Shown: one piece after another, positions 1 through 6,786 of the stretch
How the letters are laid out: each line of letters begins with the position of its first letter
Position numbering within the stretch: the first letter of the stretch is position 1
From: Bacteroidales bacterium
GTDB lineage: Bacteria > Bacteroidota > Bacteroidia > Bacteroidales > WCHB1-69
Assembly (NCBI GenBank): GCA_017540505.1
Contig: JAFYAW010000026.1
Location: forward strand, 1 to 64,000
Direction of reading: 5' to 3'
DNA length: 64,000 nt
Made by a program: the position numbers and the translations under genes
The notes under the pieces: generated by a model
The model's database searches: none
What the model was told of the DNA's origin: nothing
Seen by the model: only the letters and a program-made list of their open reading frames with translations

Positions 1-533
1 ATTCTTTCAATGAACATTTCCCTTCTCCCCTCGCCTCACAGGACCTCCGTCCTTTCCCCCTCATTTGGGACCGCAAAAATAGTGCTTTTTTCATTCACTC
101 GGCACTATACCACCTTCTTTTTTTTGATATTTTTATTATCTATCTGAAAATCAATGAGAAAAAATTTTACAAAAGCAGATTTTTTTAGTAAAATGAGGTA
201 AAAAAGGCCTGTTTTTAGGCTATTTTTGGCCCTTTTTCGGAGGCCATTTCAGGGTGATTTCGGAGTTTTTTTGAAAAAGTTGCAAAAAATCGAACGTCAA
301 AGGCCCCTTTTTCAAGTAATCAATCCAGGGAAAAATCCAGCATAATATGTTCTGACACCACGAACACAGGATTCATTCTTTCCCTTAATCGGACATTGCA
401 CGATTATATCCCCCTACATAATATATTAATGTATTAGGCCAGTTGATAAAACTGGAATCGTTTGAATAGACCAAATAAGACTTCACCTTGCCATCCAAAG
501 GAGAAAAACAGACAAAAGATGCGAATCGGGAGA
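1..533. other. Gene-free AT-rich stretch at left edge
   Basis: No convincing coding frame is present. The region is AT-rich with many T and A runs. It holds a promoter-like box at 73-81 reading leftwards, which suggests a gene starting just beyond the left edge. A 6-bp hairpin (CCAGTT...AACTGG) near 444-460, downstream of the permease gene, has no T-run and is not a clear terminator. Confidence 0.5.
73..81 (-). promoter_or_regulatory. Putative -7 box for a gene left of the window
   Basis: Reads TATTTTTGC on the minus strand, matching the Bacteroidetes TAnnTTTG -7 element. The downstream gene would begin at or beyond position 1. No clear -33 element was assigned. Confidence 0.35.
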
Positions 534-1688
534 TTACACCAACGCATCCGTATTTTCATTCTCCACATCCGGAATCAGCCGTCTCACAATCTTTTTGTCG
601 TAGAAAAAGCGGCTGGCAATGACGCGGATGACTGTGTAGGAAGGGATGGCGATGAGCATACCCACAATGCCTCCGATATTCCCGGCAATGAGCAACACGA
701 TGAAAATCTCCAACGGATGAGCCTTGATGCTGGTGGAATAGATGAGCGGCTGGTAGATGAAATTGTCCACTAACTGGACGGTCAGCATGATGGCCAGCAC
801 GATGAGAGCAAAAATCCAGATATTCACGTTCAGTCCGACGCCCGCTCCATACTTTAGGATGAGACAGAGCACCACCCCGATGGCCTCGCCAATCAGCGGA
901 CCCACGTACGGGATGATGTTCAGCAGACCGGCAATGAAGGCGATGCCAAGCGCATAGTTGAAGCCGATGCGGGCAATAAGCCAGAGCCCGAGGCAGTCGA
1001 GCACCACCACGCCGAAAATCTCCATGATCAGTCCCACAAAATAGCGGGAAAGGAGCCGTTCAATGTCCAGAATGGTTTTCTTCACCTTTTCTTCTATGGA
1101 ATCAGGTGCCAAAGAACCGATAATCCTCCCGAAAAGAGTCTCATCTTTCGTGAAGAAGAACGAGATGAAGAGCACGGAGAAAAGTCCGACGGCAAGTCCG
1201 GCCACCGCAGACGCCACCGAGCCTAAGATAGCGGGAATGTCCGACAGATCCAGCACTTCCGAAAGCTTTTGAATCAGCATTTCCACGCCGTTAAAATCCT
1301 CACCAACCCATGGTATAGTCCTGATTATCCAATCATTAGCCCGATTAATCAGGTTGTGAGCATCCACTGTTTCCTGTGTGTTCATCAATGAGGCGTCGCG
1401 CAGGATGCCGGATACAACGGGAATCACCTGCAGGACCAGAAGGCACAATAGAGCGAAGATGATAATGATCGTAATCACCGACAAAAGAGCATCCGGAGCC
1501 GATTTTCCCTTGATTTTTATTTTCTTCAGCAACTTGAAGACGGGCTGTCCTATCAGCGACACAACGAAGGCTAAGAGAATGTAGGCCAGCACACTGCTGA
1601 AGAAATAGCATAGCACAGCGGCGATGGCGAGCGTGCCCAAGATGATGATATATCGTGCTAATTTGTCAATGCTGCGTTCTTTTTCCAT
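534..1688 (-). CDS. AI-2E family (PerM-type) transporter
   Basis: A 384-residue polytopic membrane protein of the PerM/YdiK/TqsA family. Members export small molecules or act as ion-coupled permeases, and the substrate cannot be read from the sequence. Hydrophobic segments fall near residues 12-50, 60-90, 150-180, 220-280 and 290-365, giving about eight spans. The family hallmark is seen near residue 260 as the stretch IIPYVGPLIGE, within the conserved C-terminal half. The length is normal for the family. The start ATG at 1688 lies about 20 bases downstream of a good -7 box. It is a single-gene unit; the neighbouring 66-residue gene has its own promoter. Confidence 0.88.
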   Translation of the reverse strand: MEKERSIDKLARYIIILGTLAIAAVLCYFFSSVLAYILLAFVVSLIGQPVFKLLKKIKIKGKSAPDALLSVITIIIIFALLCLLVLQVIPVVSGILRDASLMNTQETVDAHNLINRANDWIIRTIPWVGEDFNGVEMLIQKLSEVLDLSDIPAILGSVASAVAGLAVGLFSVLFISFFFTKDETLFGRIIGSLAPDSIEEKVKKTILDIERLLSRYFVGLIMEIFGVVVLDCLGLWLIARIGFNYALGIAFIAGLLNIIPYVGPLIGEAIGVVLCLILKYGAGVGLNVNIWIFALIVLAIMLTVQLVDNFIYQPLIYSTSIKAHPLEIFIVLLIAGNIGGIVGMLIAIPSYTVIRVIASRFFYDKKIVRRLIPDVENENTDALV

Positions 1689-1706
1689 TGTTTGTTTGTT
1701 AAAAAT

Positions 1707-1715
1707 GCAAAACTA
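1707..1715 (-). promoter_or_regulatory. -7 box for the AI-2E family permease
   Basis: Minus-strand TAGTTTTGC, a match to TAnnTTTG, just upstream of the ATG at 1688. Confidence 0.5.
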
Positions 1716-1761
1716 CAAAATATTCCGATATCATGCTTGAATACGGGTGTTTAATACATCG

Positions 1762-1962
1762 TCATGGGATAATATGGGTGTTGTTCTCCTTGCAATACAC
1801 AAACACCGCAATCATTGCGAATGGTGGCAGTATGCACAGCGAGATGCCGAACCACGCTGCGAACGAATGGTTCCGCATCTTAGCCAAGAATCCGTTGAAC
1901 AGCGCCCATCCGAAATAGACCAGAATGACGGCCACAAGAATCACAATTTCCGAAGTTGACAT
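1762..1962 (-). CDS. Small two-span membrane protein, unknown
   Basis: A 66-residue protein with two hydrophobic stretches (about residues 5-25 and 35-57) separated by a short basic loop (AKMRNH), so both ends probably lie on the same side of the membrane. No family was recognised. It is a plausible gene because it has its own promoter box 20 bases upstream and fills the space between two well-supported genes. Small membrane proteins of this shape are common in Bacteroidetes and mostly uncharacterised. Confidence 0.6.
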   Translation of the reverse strand: MSTSEIVILVAVILVYFGWALFNGFLAKMRNHSFAAWFGISLCILPPFAMIAVFVYCKENNTHIIP

Positions 1963-1981
1963 AAAGGATTATTTTTAACGG

Positions 1982-1990
1982 GCAAAGGTA
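1982..1990 (-). promoter_or_regulatory. -7 box for the 66-residue membrane protein
   Basis: Minus-strand TACCTTTGC, a strong match to the Bacteroidetes -7 consensus, 20 bases ahead of the ATG at 1962. Confidence 0.55.
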
Positions 1991-2035
1991 CAAATTTTCC
2001 CGAAAGATAATTCTTGTCTAAAACCCCTTGACCAC

Positions 2036-2548
2036 TCAATCATCCTGTGCCACAACTTTCGACAATGCCGATCTCAAGCGTTGAAAATCCTCAAATGTCC
2101 AACCCAACACCCCTTCACATACCACAACTCTCCTTCCATCCGATTGGAACATCCTAAGACGGTCAGGAGCACGTCCTCCTCTCTTCACGTCCCACGAAAA
2201 ACCTTCAAACGGAATCACAATCTTGTACTGACGTTTCAACAAGTCATATCGCAGAACTCTGATTTCCTGCTTTTTATAATCAACACAGACCGTTTCCACC
2301 AAACTTCCCTTTCCCACAAAGGCGAAAAGCAATGTACCACAAAAAGCGAAGAGAAATACAGTAAGTAAATGGTCAAGAAAGAACTGATAAGTCTCGGTAA
2401 AAAGAAAGATGGCAGCCTCCATCAAAAAGAGTGCTATAAACAGCCATGCCATGCGAAGATAAAAATGGACTACAACCGAATACTTCCGTTTGCTCCGACG
2501 GATAGTTCTAACATACTGCGGGTATGTCCCAGACTGTGAATTTTCCAT
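2036..2548 (-). CDS. Membrane-anchored protein with PH/YcxB-like tail, unknown
   Basis: A 170-residue protein. A basic N-terminus (residues 10-25) is followed by two close hydrophobic spans at about 30-50 and 57-78. The cytoplasmic tail (about 85-170) alternates short strands and ends in a helix (FEDFQRLRSALSKV). Two N-terminal spans followed by a small beta-rich domain resemble YcxB-like or bacterial PH-domain proteins; this is inference from layout, not from a recognised motif. It is transcribed leftwards from a divergent intergenic region that holds copy 1 of a 43-bp duplicated element. The other gene reading away from that region encodes a 153-residue protein. Confidence 0.65.
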   Translation of the reverse strand: MENSQSGTYPQYVRTIRRSKRKYSVVVHFYLRMAWLFIALFLMEAAIFLFTETYQFFLDHLLTVFLFAFCGTLLFAFVGKGSLVETVCVDYKKQEIRVLRYDLLKRQYKIVIPFEGFSWDVKRGGRAPDRLRMFQSDGRRVVVCEGVLGWTFEDFQRLRSALSKVVAQDD

Positions 2549-2642
2549 TTTTACTCCGGTTGTTTTTACTTCTTTGATCTTGGTTGCACCATGCCTCCAG
2601 ACCCTGCAAAATCCGTTAAACAGAATCTACAAATATGACGTT

Positions 2643-2651
2643 GCAAAGATA
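2643..2651 (-). promoter_or_regulatory. -7 box for the 170-residue membrane protein
   Basis: Minus-strand TATCTTTGC, a perfect TAnnTTTG match, giving a leader of about 90 nt. The 43-bp duplicated element (2671-2713) starts 19 bases further upstream, where a -33 element or an activator would bind. Confidence 0.5.
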
Positions 2652-2670
2652 ACATCTTTATCTTATGTAT

Positions 2671-2713
2671 GATGCAGAAAAGCCAAAGGGTTGCATGGAC
2701 GGCATATTTTCTC
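2671..2713. repeat. 43-bp duplicated intergenic element, copy 1
   Basis: Differs from 4856-4898 at one position in 43. The core includes TTGCATGGACGGCATATTTT. Both copies sit between divergent genes, about 20 bases upstream of a leftward -7 box and 20-40 bases upstream of a rightward one. It may be a shared regulator site or an alternative-sigma promoter; on the minus strand it reads GCAACCCTTT then GCATC with ECF-like spacing (inference). Confidence 0.7.
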
Positions 2714-2751
2714 AAGTATTATCCCCAAAAACAATATCCGAAATAAAATCG

Positions 2752-2760
2752 TACCTTTGC
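2752..2760 (+). promoter_or_regulatory. -7 box for the 153-residue protein
   Basis: TACCTTTGC on the plus strand, 31 bases ahead of the ATG at 2792. Confidence 0.55.
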
Positions 2761-2791
2761 CGTTTGAAACGAATCATTTTTTAATAGAACG

Positions 2792-3253
2792 ATGACTGAA
2801 TTATCCGATAAAGAACGGGCCGCGCAGATGGCGAGTATGAAGGCGTTTGACGAACAGATGCCGTGCGTGGGCATTTTTTGGTACGATTTGACTGACAAAT
2901 CCTTTTTCGGGGTCTGCAAACAAGAACTGACTCCCAAAATGGTGGAGGAGGCCGCCGACAAGGGGATGCCCTTCATAAACTATCCGCAGCTGCACCGCCA
3001 AATCTGGGCGAAAGAGTTTTTCAAGGCGCAGGCCACTCACGAGGAGACGAAATTCAAAGGCGACTACACCCAAATCCCCCGCGGAAGGGTAACTTGGAAC
3101 ATCAACAAGTTCATCGTGCTTGTGGGACATTGGGCTGAACCTATTCAAGACGAACTCACCGAATTGCTTGAAAAAGAGTTCTCGCTGCCCTATTTCGAGT
3201 TTGTCTATGACGAACATTGGGATTTGGGACACGGATGGTCGGGGGATATGTAA
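2792..3253 (+). CDS. Conserved hypothetical cytosolic protein, 153 residues
   Basis: A 153-residue acidic protein without signal peptide or membrane span. It looks like a compact alpha/beta domain, with a charged N-terminal helix and aromatic-rich strands (GIFWYDLTD near residue 27, GRVTWNINKFIVLVGHW near 97). The C-terminus is rich in Glu/Asp/His/Trp (FVYDEHWDLGHGWSGDM). I do not recognise a functional family. It diverges from the 170-residue membrane protein across the duplicated 43-bp element and has its own -7 box. Confidence 0.65.
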   Translation: MTELSDKERAAQMASMKAFDEQMPCVGIFWYDLTDKSFFGVCKQELTPKMVEEAADKGMPFINYPQLHRQIWAKEFFKAQATHEETKFKGDYTQIPRGRVTWNINKFIVLVGHWAEPIQDELTELLEKEFSLPYFEFVYDEHWDLGHGWSGDM

Positions 3254-3332
3254 AGTTAGCATGTTCCCGCATACGCCCACCTCGTGCAATTTTTGACGGT
3301 GCGCCCACGTGTATCATAAGATGCTGAACCAA

Positions 3333-3848
3333 TCAGTAACGTTTCAACGATAACCTCGGCCAATGGTACGGTTTGAACTGCGTGAAAAGATGACAAAGTT
3401 GTTCCTTATTTACAGCCTCCGCCCAACCTATCAGATCGTTTTGGATACCGATATTGTTCTGTTCAATGACAATATTGGTCATCAGTACCAGTGTGTCGTG
3501 GCTGTACACCCAAAGTTCGCTTTCCGCAGTGGCCATGTATCCACCGCTGATTTCAAATGAGAAATTGTCCTTCAGCTGTTGCAGTACTTCCGCATCCGTG
3601 CAAACCAGCACACGCCGCGCGGGCATTCCTTCCGGAAGTTCGCTCCAATCATCAGGGGAGAAAATCAAAAACGCTTTGGCATCATTTACATCAACGTCCT
3701 TCAAAGGGTTGATTCCCGTTTCATCTTCTTGTACGTTGGGGAAATACATTACAATCGTATGATGTGACACCTTCGGAAACCCACCAATGCCCAACCAAAG
3801 AGCTGTGAAGCCAACAAAGAGAGCCAACAGTATCAGAGGTTTCTTCAT
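3333..3848 (-). CDS. Secreted or N-anchored hypothetical protein
   Basis: A 171-residue protein starting at the ATG at 3848 (MKKPLILLALFVG). A longer frame to 3887 exists, but it runs through a palindromic repeat and would put a charged stretch ahead of the signal. The hydrophobic segment at residues 3-23 is a signal peptide or an uncleaved anchor. The rest is soluble and mixed alpha/beta (for example AFLIFSPDDWSELPEGMPARRVLVC). There is no known motif. It lies 43 bases after the stop of the polytopic membrane gene, in the same direction, so the two probably form an operon interrupted by a GTAGAGACG palindrome. Confidence 0.6.
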   Translation of the reverse strand: MKKPLILLALFVGFTALWLGIGGFPKVSHHTIVMYFPNVQEDETGINPLKDVDVNDAKAFLIFSPDDWSELPEGMPARRVLVCTDAEVLQQLKDNFSFEISGGYMATAESELWVYSHDTLVLMTNIVIEQNNIGIQNDLIGWAEAVNKEQLCHLFTQFKPYHWPRLSLKRY

Positions 3849-3867
3849 AGGGATTGGTTTTAATTTG

Positions 3868-3895
3868 GTAGAGACGCGCCATGGCACGTCTCTAC
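3868..3895. repeat. GTAGAGACG palindrome, copy 1
   Basis: A 28-bp near-perfect inverted repeat with arms GTAGAGACG/CGTCTCTAC around a CGCCATGGCA centre. Related copies lie at 9016-9045 and 48807-48836. This copy provides the stop codon of the upstream 289-residue gene. Confidence 0.8.
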
Positions 3896-4761
3896 GGGTT
3901 TTGGCGTTTCAATTCCTTGCGGTAAAGGATAAAGGCGGCCAGATTGAACGCAATATCGCAAACGACCGAAACAGAGCCCAAATAATTCACCCGCCCGTAC
4001 AAGGCATCGTTGGGAGTGAAACACTTGGACATGATGTTCGGTAAATAATACGATGAAAAAAAGTGTATGGCGATGATTATAATAATCGCTGTGATGGAGA
4101 GCGCCACCGTTTGTCTTTTGACCAGCATAAAGACAGCCCCTATAGTGATGAGTACAATCAGCAGACAGGTGATCACCTCGACCAATATGGGAAGGTGGGC
4201 AAATGTCCAATACCCGCCGCCGAGCGCTCTAACCAAGGAAAGAATGTACCCAAGAGTGATAGTGAACAACATCCCTGCGTAAAAGCCCCGTGACTCGTTT
4301 GGAGAGATTTCAGGGTCAGAGGTTGCGTTATCCGAATCGTAGCGCCACCAAATAAAACCGACGGTGAGAAGCGTGGTGACGAGATTCGCCCACATCCGCA
4401 CGCTATTCATCGTGTAGTTTGGGATATCCCATCTCATTTGATTGTCCGCGACAGAGTTAAGGTCAATGAGATGGTGAAAGATAAAAGAGGTCAAGAAATT
4501 TATCAGAACAACCACCCCCACAAAGATTGCGAAATGCACCCATTTGACATGGAATATTCTTGGCTTCCGGAACAGGAAATAGAAGACCAGCAGATATACT
4601 ACGGATTTCCCGACAACTACGGCTATCGGATGCAGCACGGCTTCCAAAGCGAAGAAGAGGGTGGGAAAAAGCGACACCCAAAGGGCGTCAAACATCCAAT
4701 AGATGATGATTCCGAGCAGGAAACATCGGTAGTCCAACGTTTTTTCGATTGTGGTATTCAT
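3892..4761 (-). CDS. Polytopic membrane protein, unknown
   Basis: A 289-residue protein with about seven or eight hydrophobic spans (near residues 12-40, 45-62, 72-92, 108-128, 157-178, 186-205, 210-235 and 255-277). It has no transporter or enzyme motif that I recognise. It diverges from the AAA/DUF4143 ATPase gene across copy 2 of the 43-bp element. Its stop TAG lies inside the arm of a palindromic repeat, so the natural C-terminus may have been altered by insertion of that repeat. The 171-residue gene follows in the same direction. Confidence 0.7.
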   Translation of the reverse strand: MNTTIEKTLDYRCFLLGIIIYWMFDALWVSLFPTLFFALEAVLHPIAVVVGKSVVYLLVFYFLFRKPRIFHVKWVHFAIFVGVVVLINFLTSFIFHHLIDLNSVADNQMRWDIPNYTMNSVRMWANLVTTLLTVGFIWWRYDSDNATSDPEISPNESRGFYAGMLFTITLGYILSLVRALGGGYWTFAHLPILVEVITCLLIVLITIGAVFMLVKRQTVALSITAIIIIIAIHFFSSYYLPNIMSKCFTPNDALYGRVNYLGSVSVVCDIAFNLAAFILYRKELKRQNP

Positions 4762-4827
4762 ATTTTGACTTTTTTTTACTTCTTAATACCATCTCTGCGA
4801 ACGATGCTAGTTCCGTAAAACAGTGCC

Positions 4828-4836
4828 GCAAAGATA
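4828..4836 (-). promoter_or_regulatory. -7 box for the polytopic membrane gene
   Basis: Minus-strand TATCTTTGC, about 67 bases upstream of the ATG at 4761. The second 43-bp element begins 20 bases further upstream, the same geometry as at 2643-2671. Confidence 0.5.
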
Positions 4837-4855
4837 CGTCTTTATCTATACATAA

Positions 4856-4898
4856 GATGCAGAAAAGCAAAAGGGTTGCATGGACGGCATATTTTCTC
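4856..4898. repeat. 43-bp duplicated intergenic element, copy 2
   Basis: Identical to 2671-2713 except for one base (A instead of C within AGCMAAAGGG). The copies are in the same orientation and 2185 bases apart. It sits between the divergent 289-residue membrane gene and the ATPase gene. Confidence 0.7.
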
Positions 4899-4918
4899 TA
4901 TTGTATCAAAAAAAAGTG

Positions 4919-4927
4919 TATTTTTGC
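4919..4927 (+). promoter_or_regulatory. -7 box for the AAA/DUF4143 ATPase
   Basis: TATTTTTGC on the plus strand, with a leader of about 80 nt before the ATG at 5009. Confidence 0.45.
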
Positions 4928-5008
4928 TCCCGATTTTGATTGAAAATCGGGAGTTGTAATTCATATTTTCAATCAAAAAACAAAGTACAAACTCTAATAT
5001 TAGGCAAC

Positions 5009-6148
5009 ATGTATCAACGTATCTTCGATATTGACAAAGAGTTAGACATGAGCGTATTCCTGTTTGGCGCACGACAGACAGGCAAGTCCACTCTTTTGCG
5101 GAAATCTTTGCCCAAAGCGATTTACATTGACTTGTTGGATTCTGATATCCGCAAGCTGTATCGCAAACGTCCGGCATATCTGTATGACCAGTTGGTAGGA
5201 AAGGATTCCAACACCGTTGTTGTCATAGATGAGATCCCGGAAGTGCCGGATTTACTCAATGAGGTTCACCGGCTCATCGCAGTGTTCGGAATCCGCTTTG
5301 TGTTGTGTGGAAGCAGTGCGAGAAAGCTGAAACGAAAAGGCTACAACACATTGGGAGGCAGAGCTTTCCCTTGCTACTTTTATCCTTTGGTAAGTGCTGA
5401 GATACCTGATTTGGATATAGATAGAGCTGTCAATAATGGTATGATACCCCTGCATTATCTTGCAAAAAATGCAAATCGGCTGTTGGCATCATACGTGGAT
5501 GTCTATTTGAAAGAGGAGATTCAGGCGGAGGCTCTGGTGCGGGATTTGGACAATTTTGAGCGTTTCTTGGAGGTTGCAGCCCTTACGAACGGCGAAATGG
5601 TGAATTACGCCAATATTGCCAGCGATTGCGGAGTGAGTGCCAAAACAGTCAAGGAGTATTTCACTATTTTGAAGGATACGCTGGTCGGCTATTCCATTCC
5701 CGCCTACACTAAAGTGATGAAACGCAGATTGGTCCAAGCCCCCCGATTCTATTTCTTTGACGTAGGAATCGCCAATTATCTGCTCCATCGGCGGAATCTG
5801 GTGAGAGGCACTGTGGAATACGGCCATGCCTTTGAGCACTGGGTTATCCAGGAAATGATAGCCTACATTGGTTATACGCATAACGAGGAAAAACTCTCCT
5901 ATTGGCGCACCTATACAGGCATAGAGGTGGATGCTGTAATTGGCGACGCCAAACTGGCCATTGAAATCAAATCGGTGGCAGAAGTGTTGCCCAAACATCT
6001 GACTGGATTAAAAACCTTTATGGAAGAGCACCCCGACACACATCCCATCATTGTTTCTTTAGATCGGATATCCCGCCGTTGCGGGGAAGTGGAGGCTCTT
6101 TACGTGATGGATTTCCTGCGGATGCTTTGGGCAGGAGAACTGTTCTGA
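5009..6148 (+). CDS. AAA-family ATPase with DUF4143 domain
   Basis: A 379-residue protein of the AAA_14/DUF4143 family. Walker A is GARQTGKST near residue 20, Walker B is VVVIDEIPEV near 73, and the sensor-1-like motif FVLCGSSARKL is near 99. The middle part (about 175-250) is helical and resembles a winged helix (NYANIASDCGVSAKTVKEYF). The C-terminal DUF4143 part contains VDAVIGDAKLAIEIKS near 315, resembling the PD-(D/E)XK nuclease core D...ExK. The role of this very common family is unsettled; members are often accessory genes. The start at 5009 is chosen over 4940 because the protein then begins at the conserved MYQR region. It is probably monocistronic. Confidence 0.85.
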   Translation: MYQRIFDIDKELDMSVFLFGARQTGKSTLLRKSLPKAIYIDLLDSDIRKLYRKRPAYLYDQLVGKDSNTVVVIDEIPEVPDLLNEVHRLIAVFGIRFVLCGSSARKLKRKGYNTLGGRAFPCYFYPLVSAEIPDLDIDRAVNNGMIPLHYLAKNANRLLASYVDVYLKEEIQAEALVRDLDNFERFLEVAALTNGEMVNYANIASDCGVSAKTVKEYFTILKDTLVGYSIPAYTKVMKRRLVQAPRFYFFDVGIANYLLHRRNLVRGTVEYGHAFEHWVIQEMIAYIGYTHNEEKLSYWRTYTGIEVDAVIGDAKLAIEIKSVAEVLPKHLTGLKTFMEEHPDTHPIIVSLDRISRRCGEVEALYVMDFLRMLWAGELF

Positions 6149-6164
6149 TATCCGAAAGAAATCG

Positions 6165-6173
6165 TACCTTTGC
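6165..6173 (+). promoter_or_regulatory. -7 box for bcp
   Basis: TACCTTTGC, a strong -7 match, 25 bases ahead of the ATG at 6199. Confidence 0.55.
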
Positions 6174-6198
6174 CCTCTCAATAAAAAACACCAAAACT

Positions 6199-6645
6199 AT
6201 GCTGCAAATCGGAACGAAAGCCCCATACTTCGAGGGCGTTGATGAAAACGGGAACAACGTGAAACTGAGCGACTTCGCAGGGAAAAAGCTCGTGCTATAC
6301 TTTTACCCCAAGGACAGTACGCCGGGTTGTACCGCCGAGGCCTGCGACCTGCGCGACAACTACCAGCGCTTCCTCGCCATGGGCTACGAGGTCTTGGGCG
6401 TGAGCCGCGACTCCGTCGCCTCGCACCAACGGTTCATCGCCAAATACGAGTTGCCCTTCCACCTCATCGCCGACACCGACCTCACCATCCTCAAGGCCTA
6501 CGAGGCGTGGGGCGAGAAGAAAATGTACGGCAAGGTAACCGAAGGCACGCTGAGAACCACCTACGTCATTGACGAACAAGGTGTCATTGTTGATGCGATT
6601 GGCAAGGTGGATACGAAGAATCACACGGCACAGCTGCTAAAATAG
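6199..6645 (+). CDS. bcp: Thiol peroxidase, Bcp-type peroxiredoxin
   Basis: A 148-residue AhpC/TSA-fold peroxiredoxin that reduces hydroperoxides using thioredoxin. The active-site motif STPGCTAEACDLRD (about residues 41-54) contains the peroxidatic Cys and, five residues later, the second Cys used as resolving Cys in atypical two-Cys Bcp proteins. The conserved VLGVSRDS and FHLIADTD stretches follow. The full length matches the family. The ATG at 6199 is preferred because it directly follows a promoter and gives the usual Bcp N-terminus; an upstream in-frame extension overlaps the previous gene. It converges with the methylmalonyl-CoA mutase gene. Confidence 0.95.
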   Translation: MLQIGTKAPYFEGVDENGNNVKLSDFAGKKLVLYFYPKDSTPGCTAEACDLRDNYQRFLAMGYEVLGVSRDSVASHQRFIAKYELPFHLIADTDLTILKAYEAWGEKKMYGKVTEGTLRTTYVIDEQGVIVDAIGKVDTKNHTAQLLK

Positions 6646-6731
6646 CGTCTGCGGCAGTCCCATTGCTACTTTTCTCCATTATAAAGCAACCAAACATCCC
6701 CCTTCCACTCGAGAACTACTGGCATGTCCTA

Positions 6732-6784
6732 GTGGACGGTTCCATCCACGTAAGAGAAGGGTAAGACGGTGAAACTAACCGTCT
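6732..6784. other. Two hairpins between convergent genes
   Basis: GTGGACGG/CCATCCAC (6732-6749) and AGACGGT/ACCGTCT (6764-6784) are stem-loops in the 141-bp gap between bcp and the mutase gene. Neither is followed by a clear T-run, so they are only possible termination signals. Confidence 0.3.
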
Positions 6785-6786
6785 CT

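Noticed and set aside
3868..3887. Longer N-terminus for the 171-residue protein (start 3887)
   Set aside because: It would be encoded by the palindromic repeat and place charged residues before the signal peptide.
6732..6784. Hairpins as intrinsic terminators
   Set aside because: No T-run follows on either strand, so they are only listed as possible signals.
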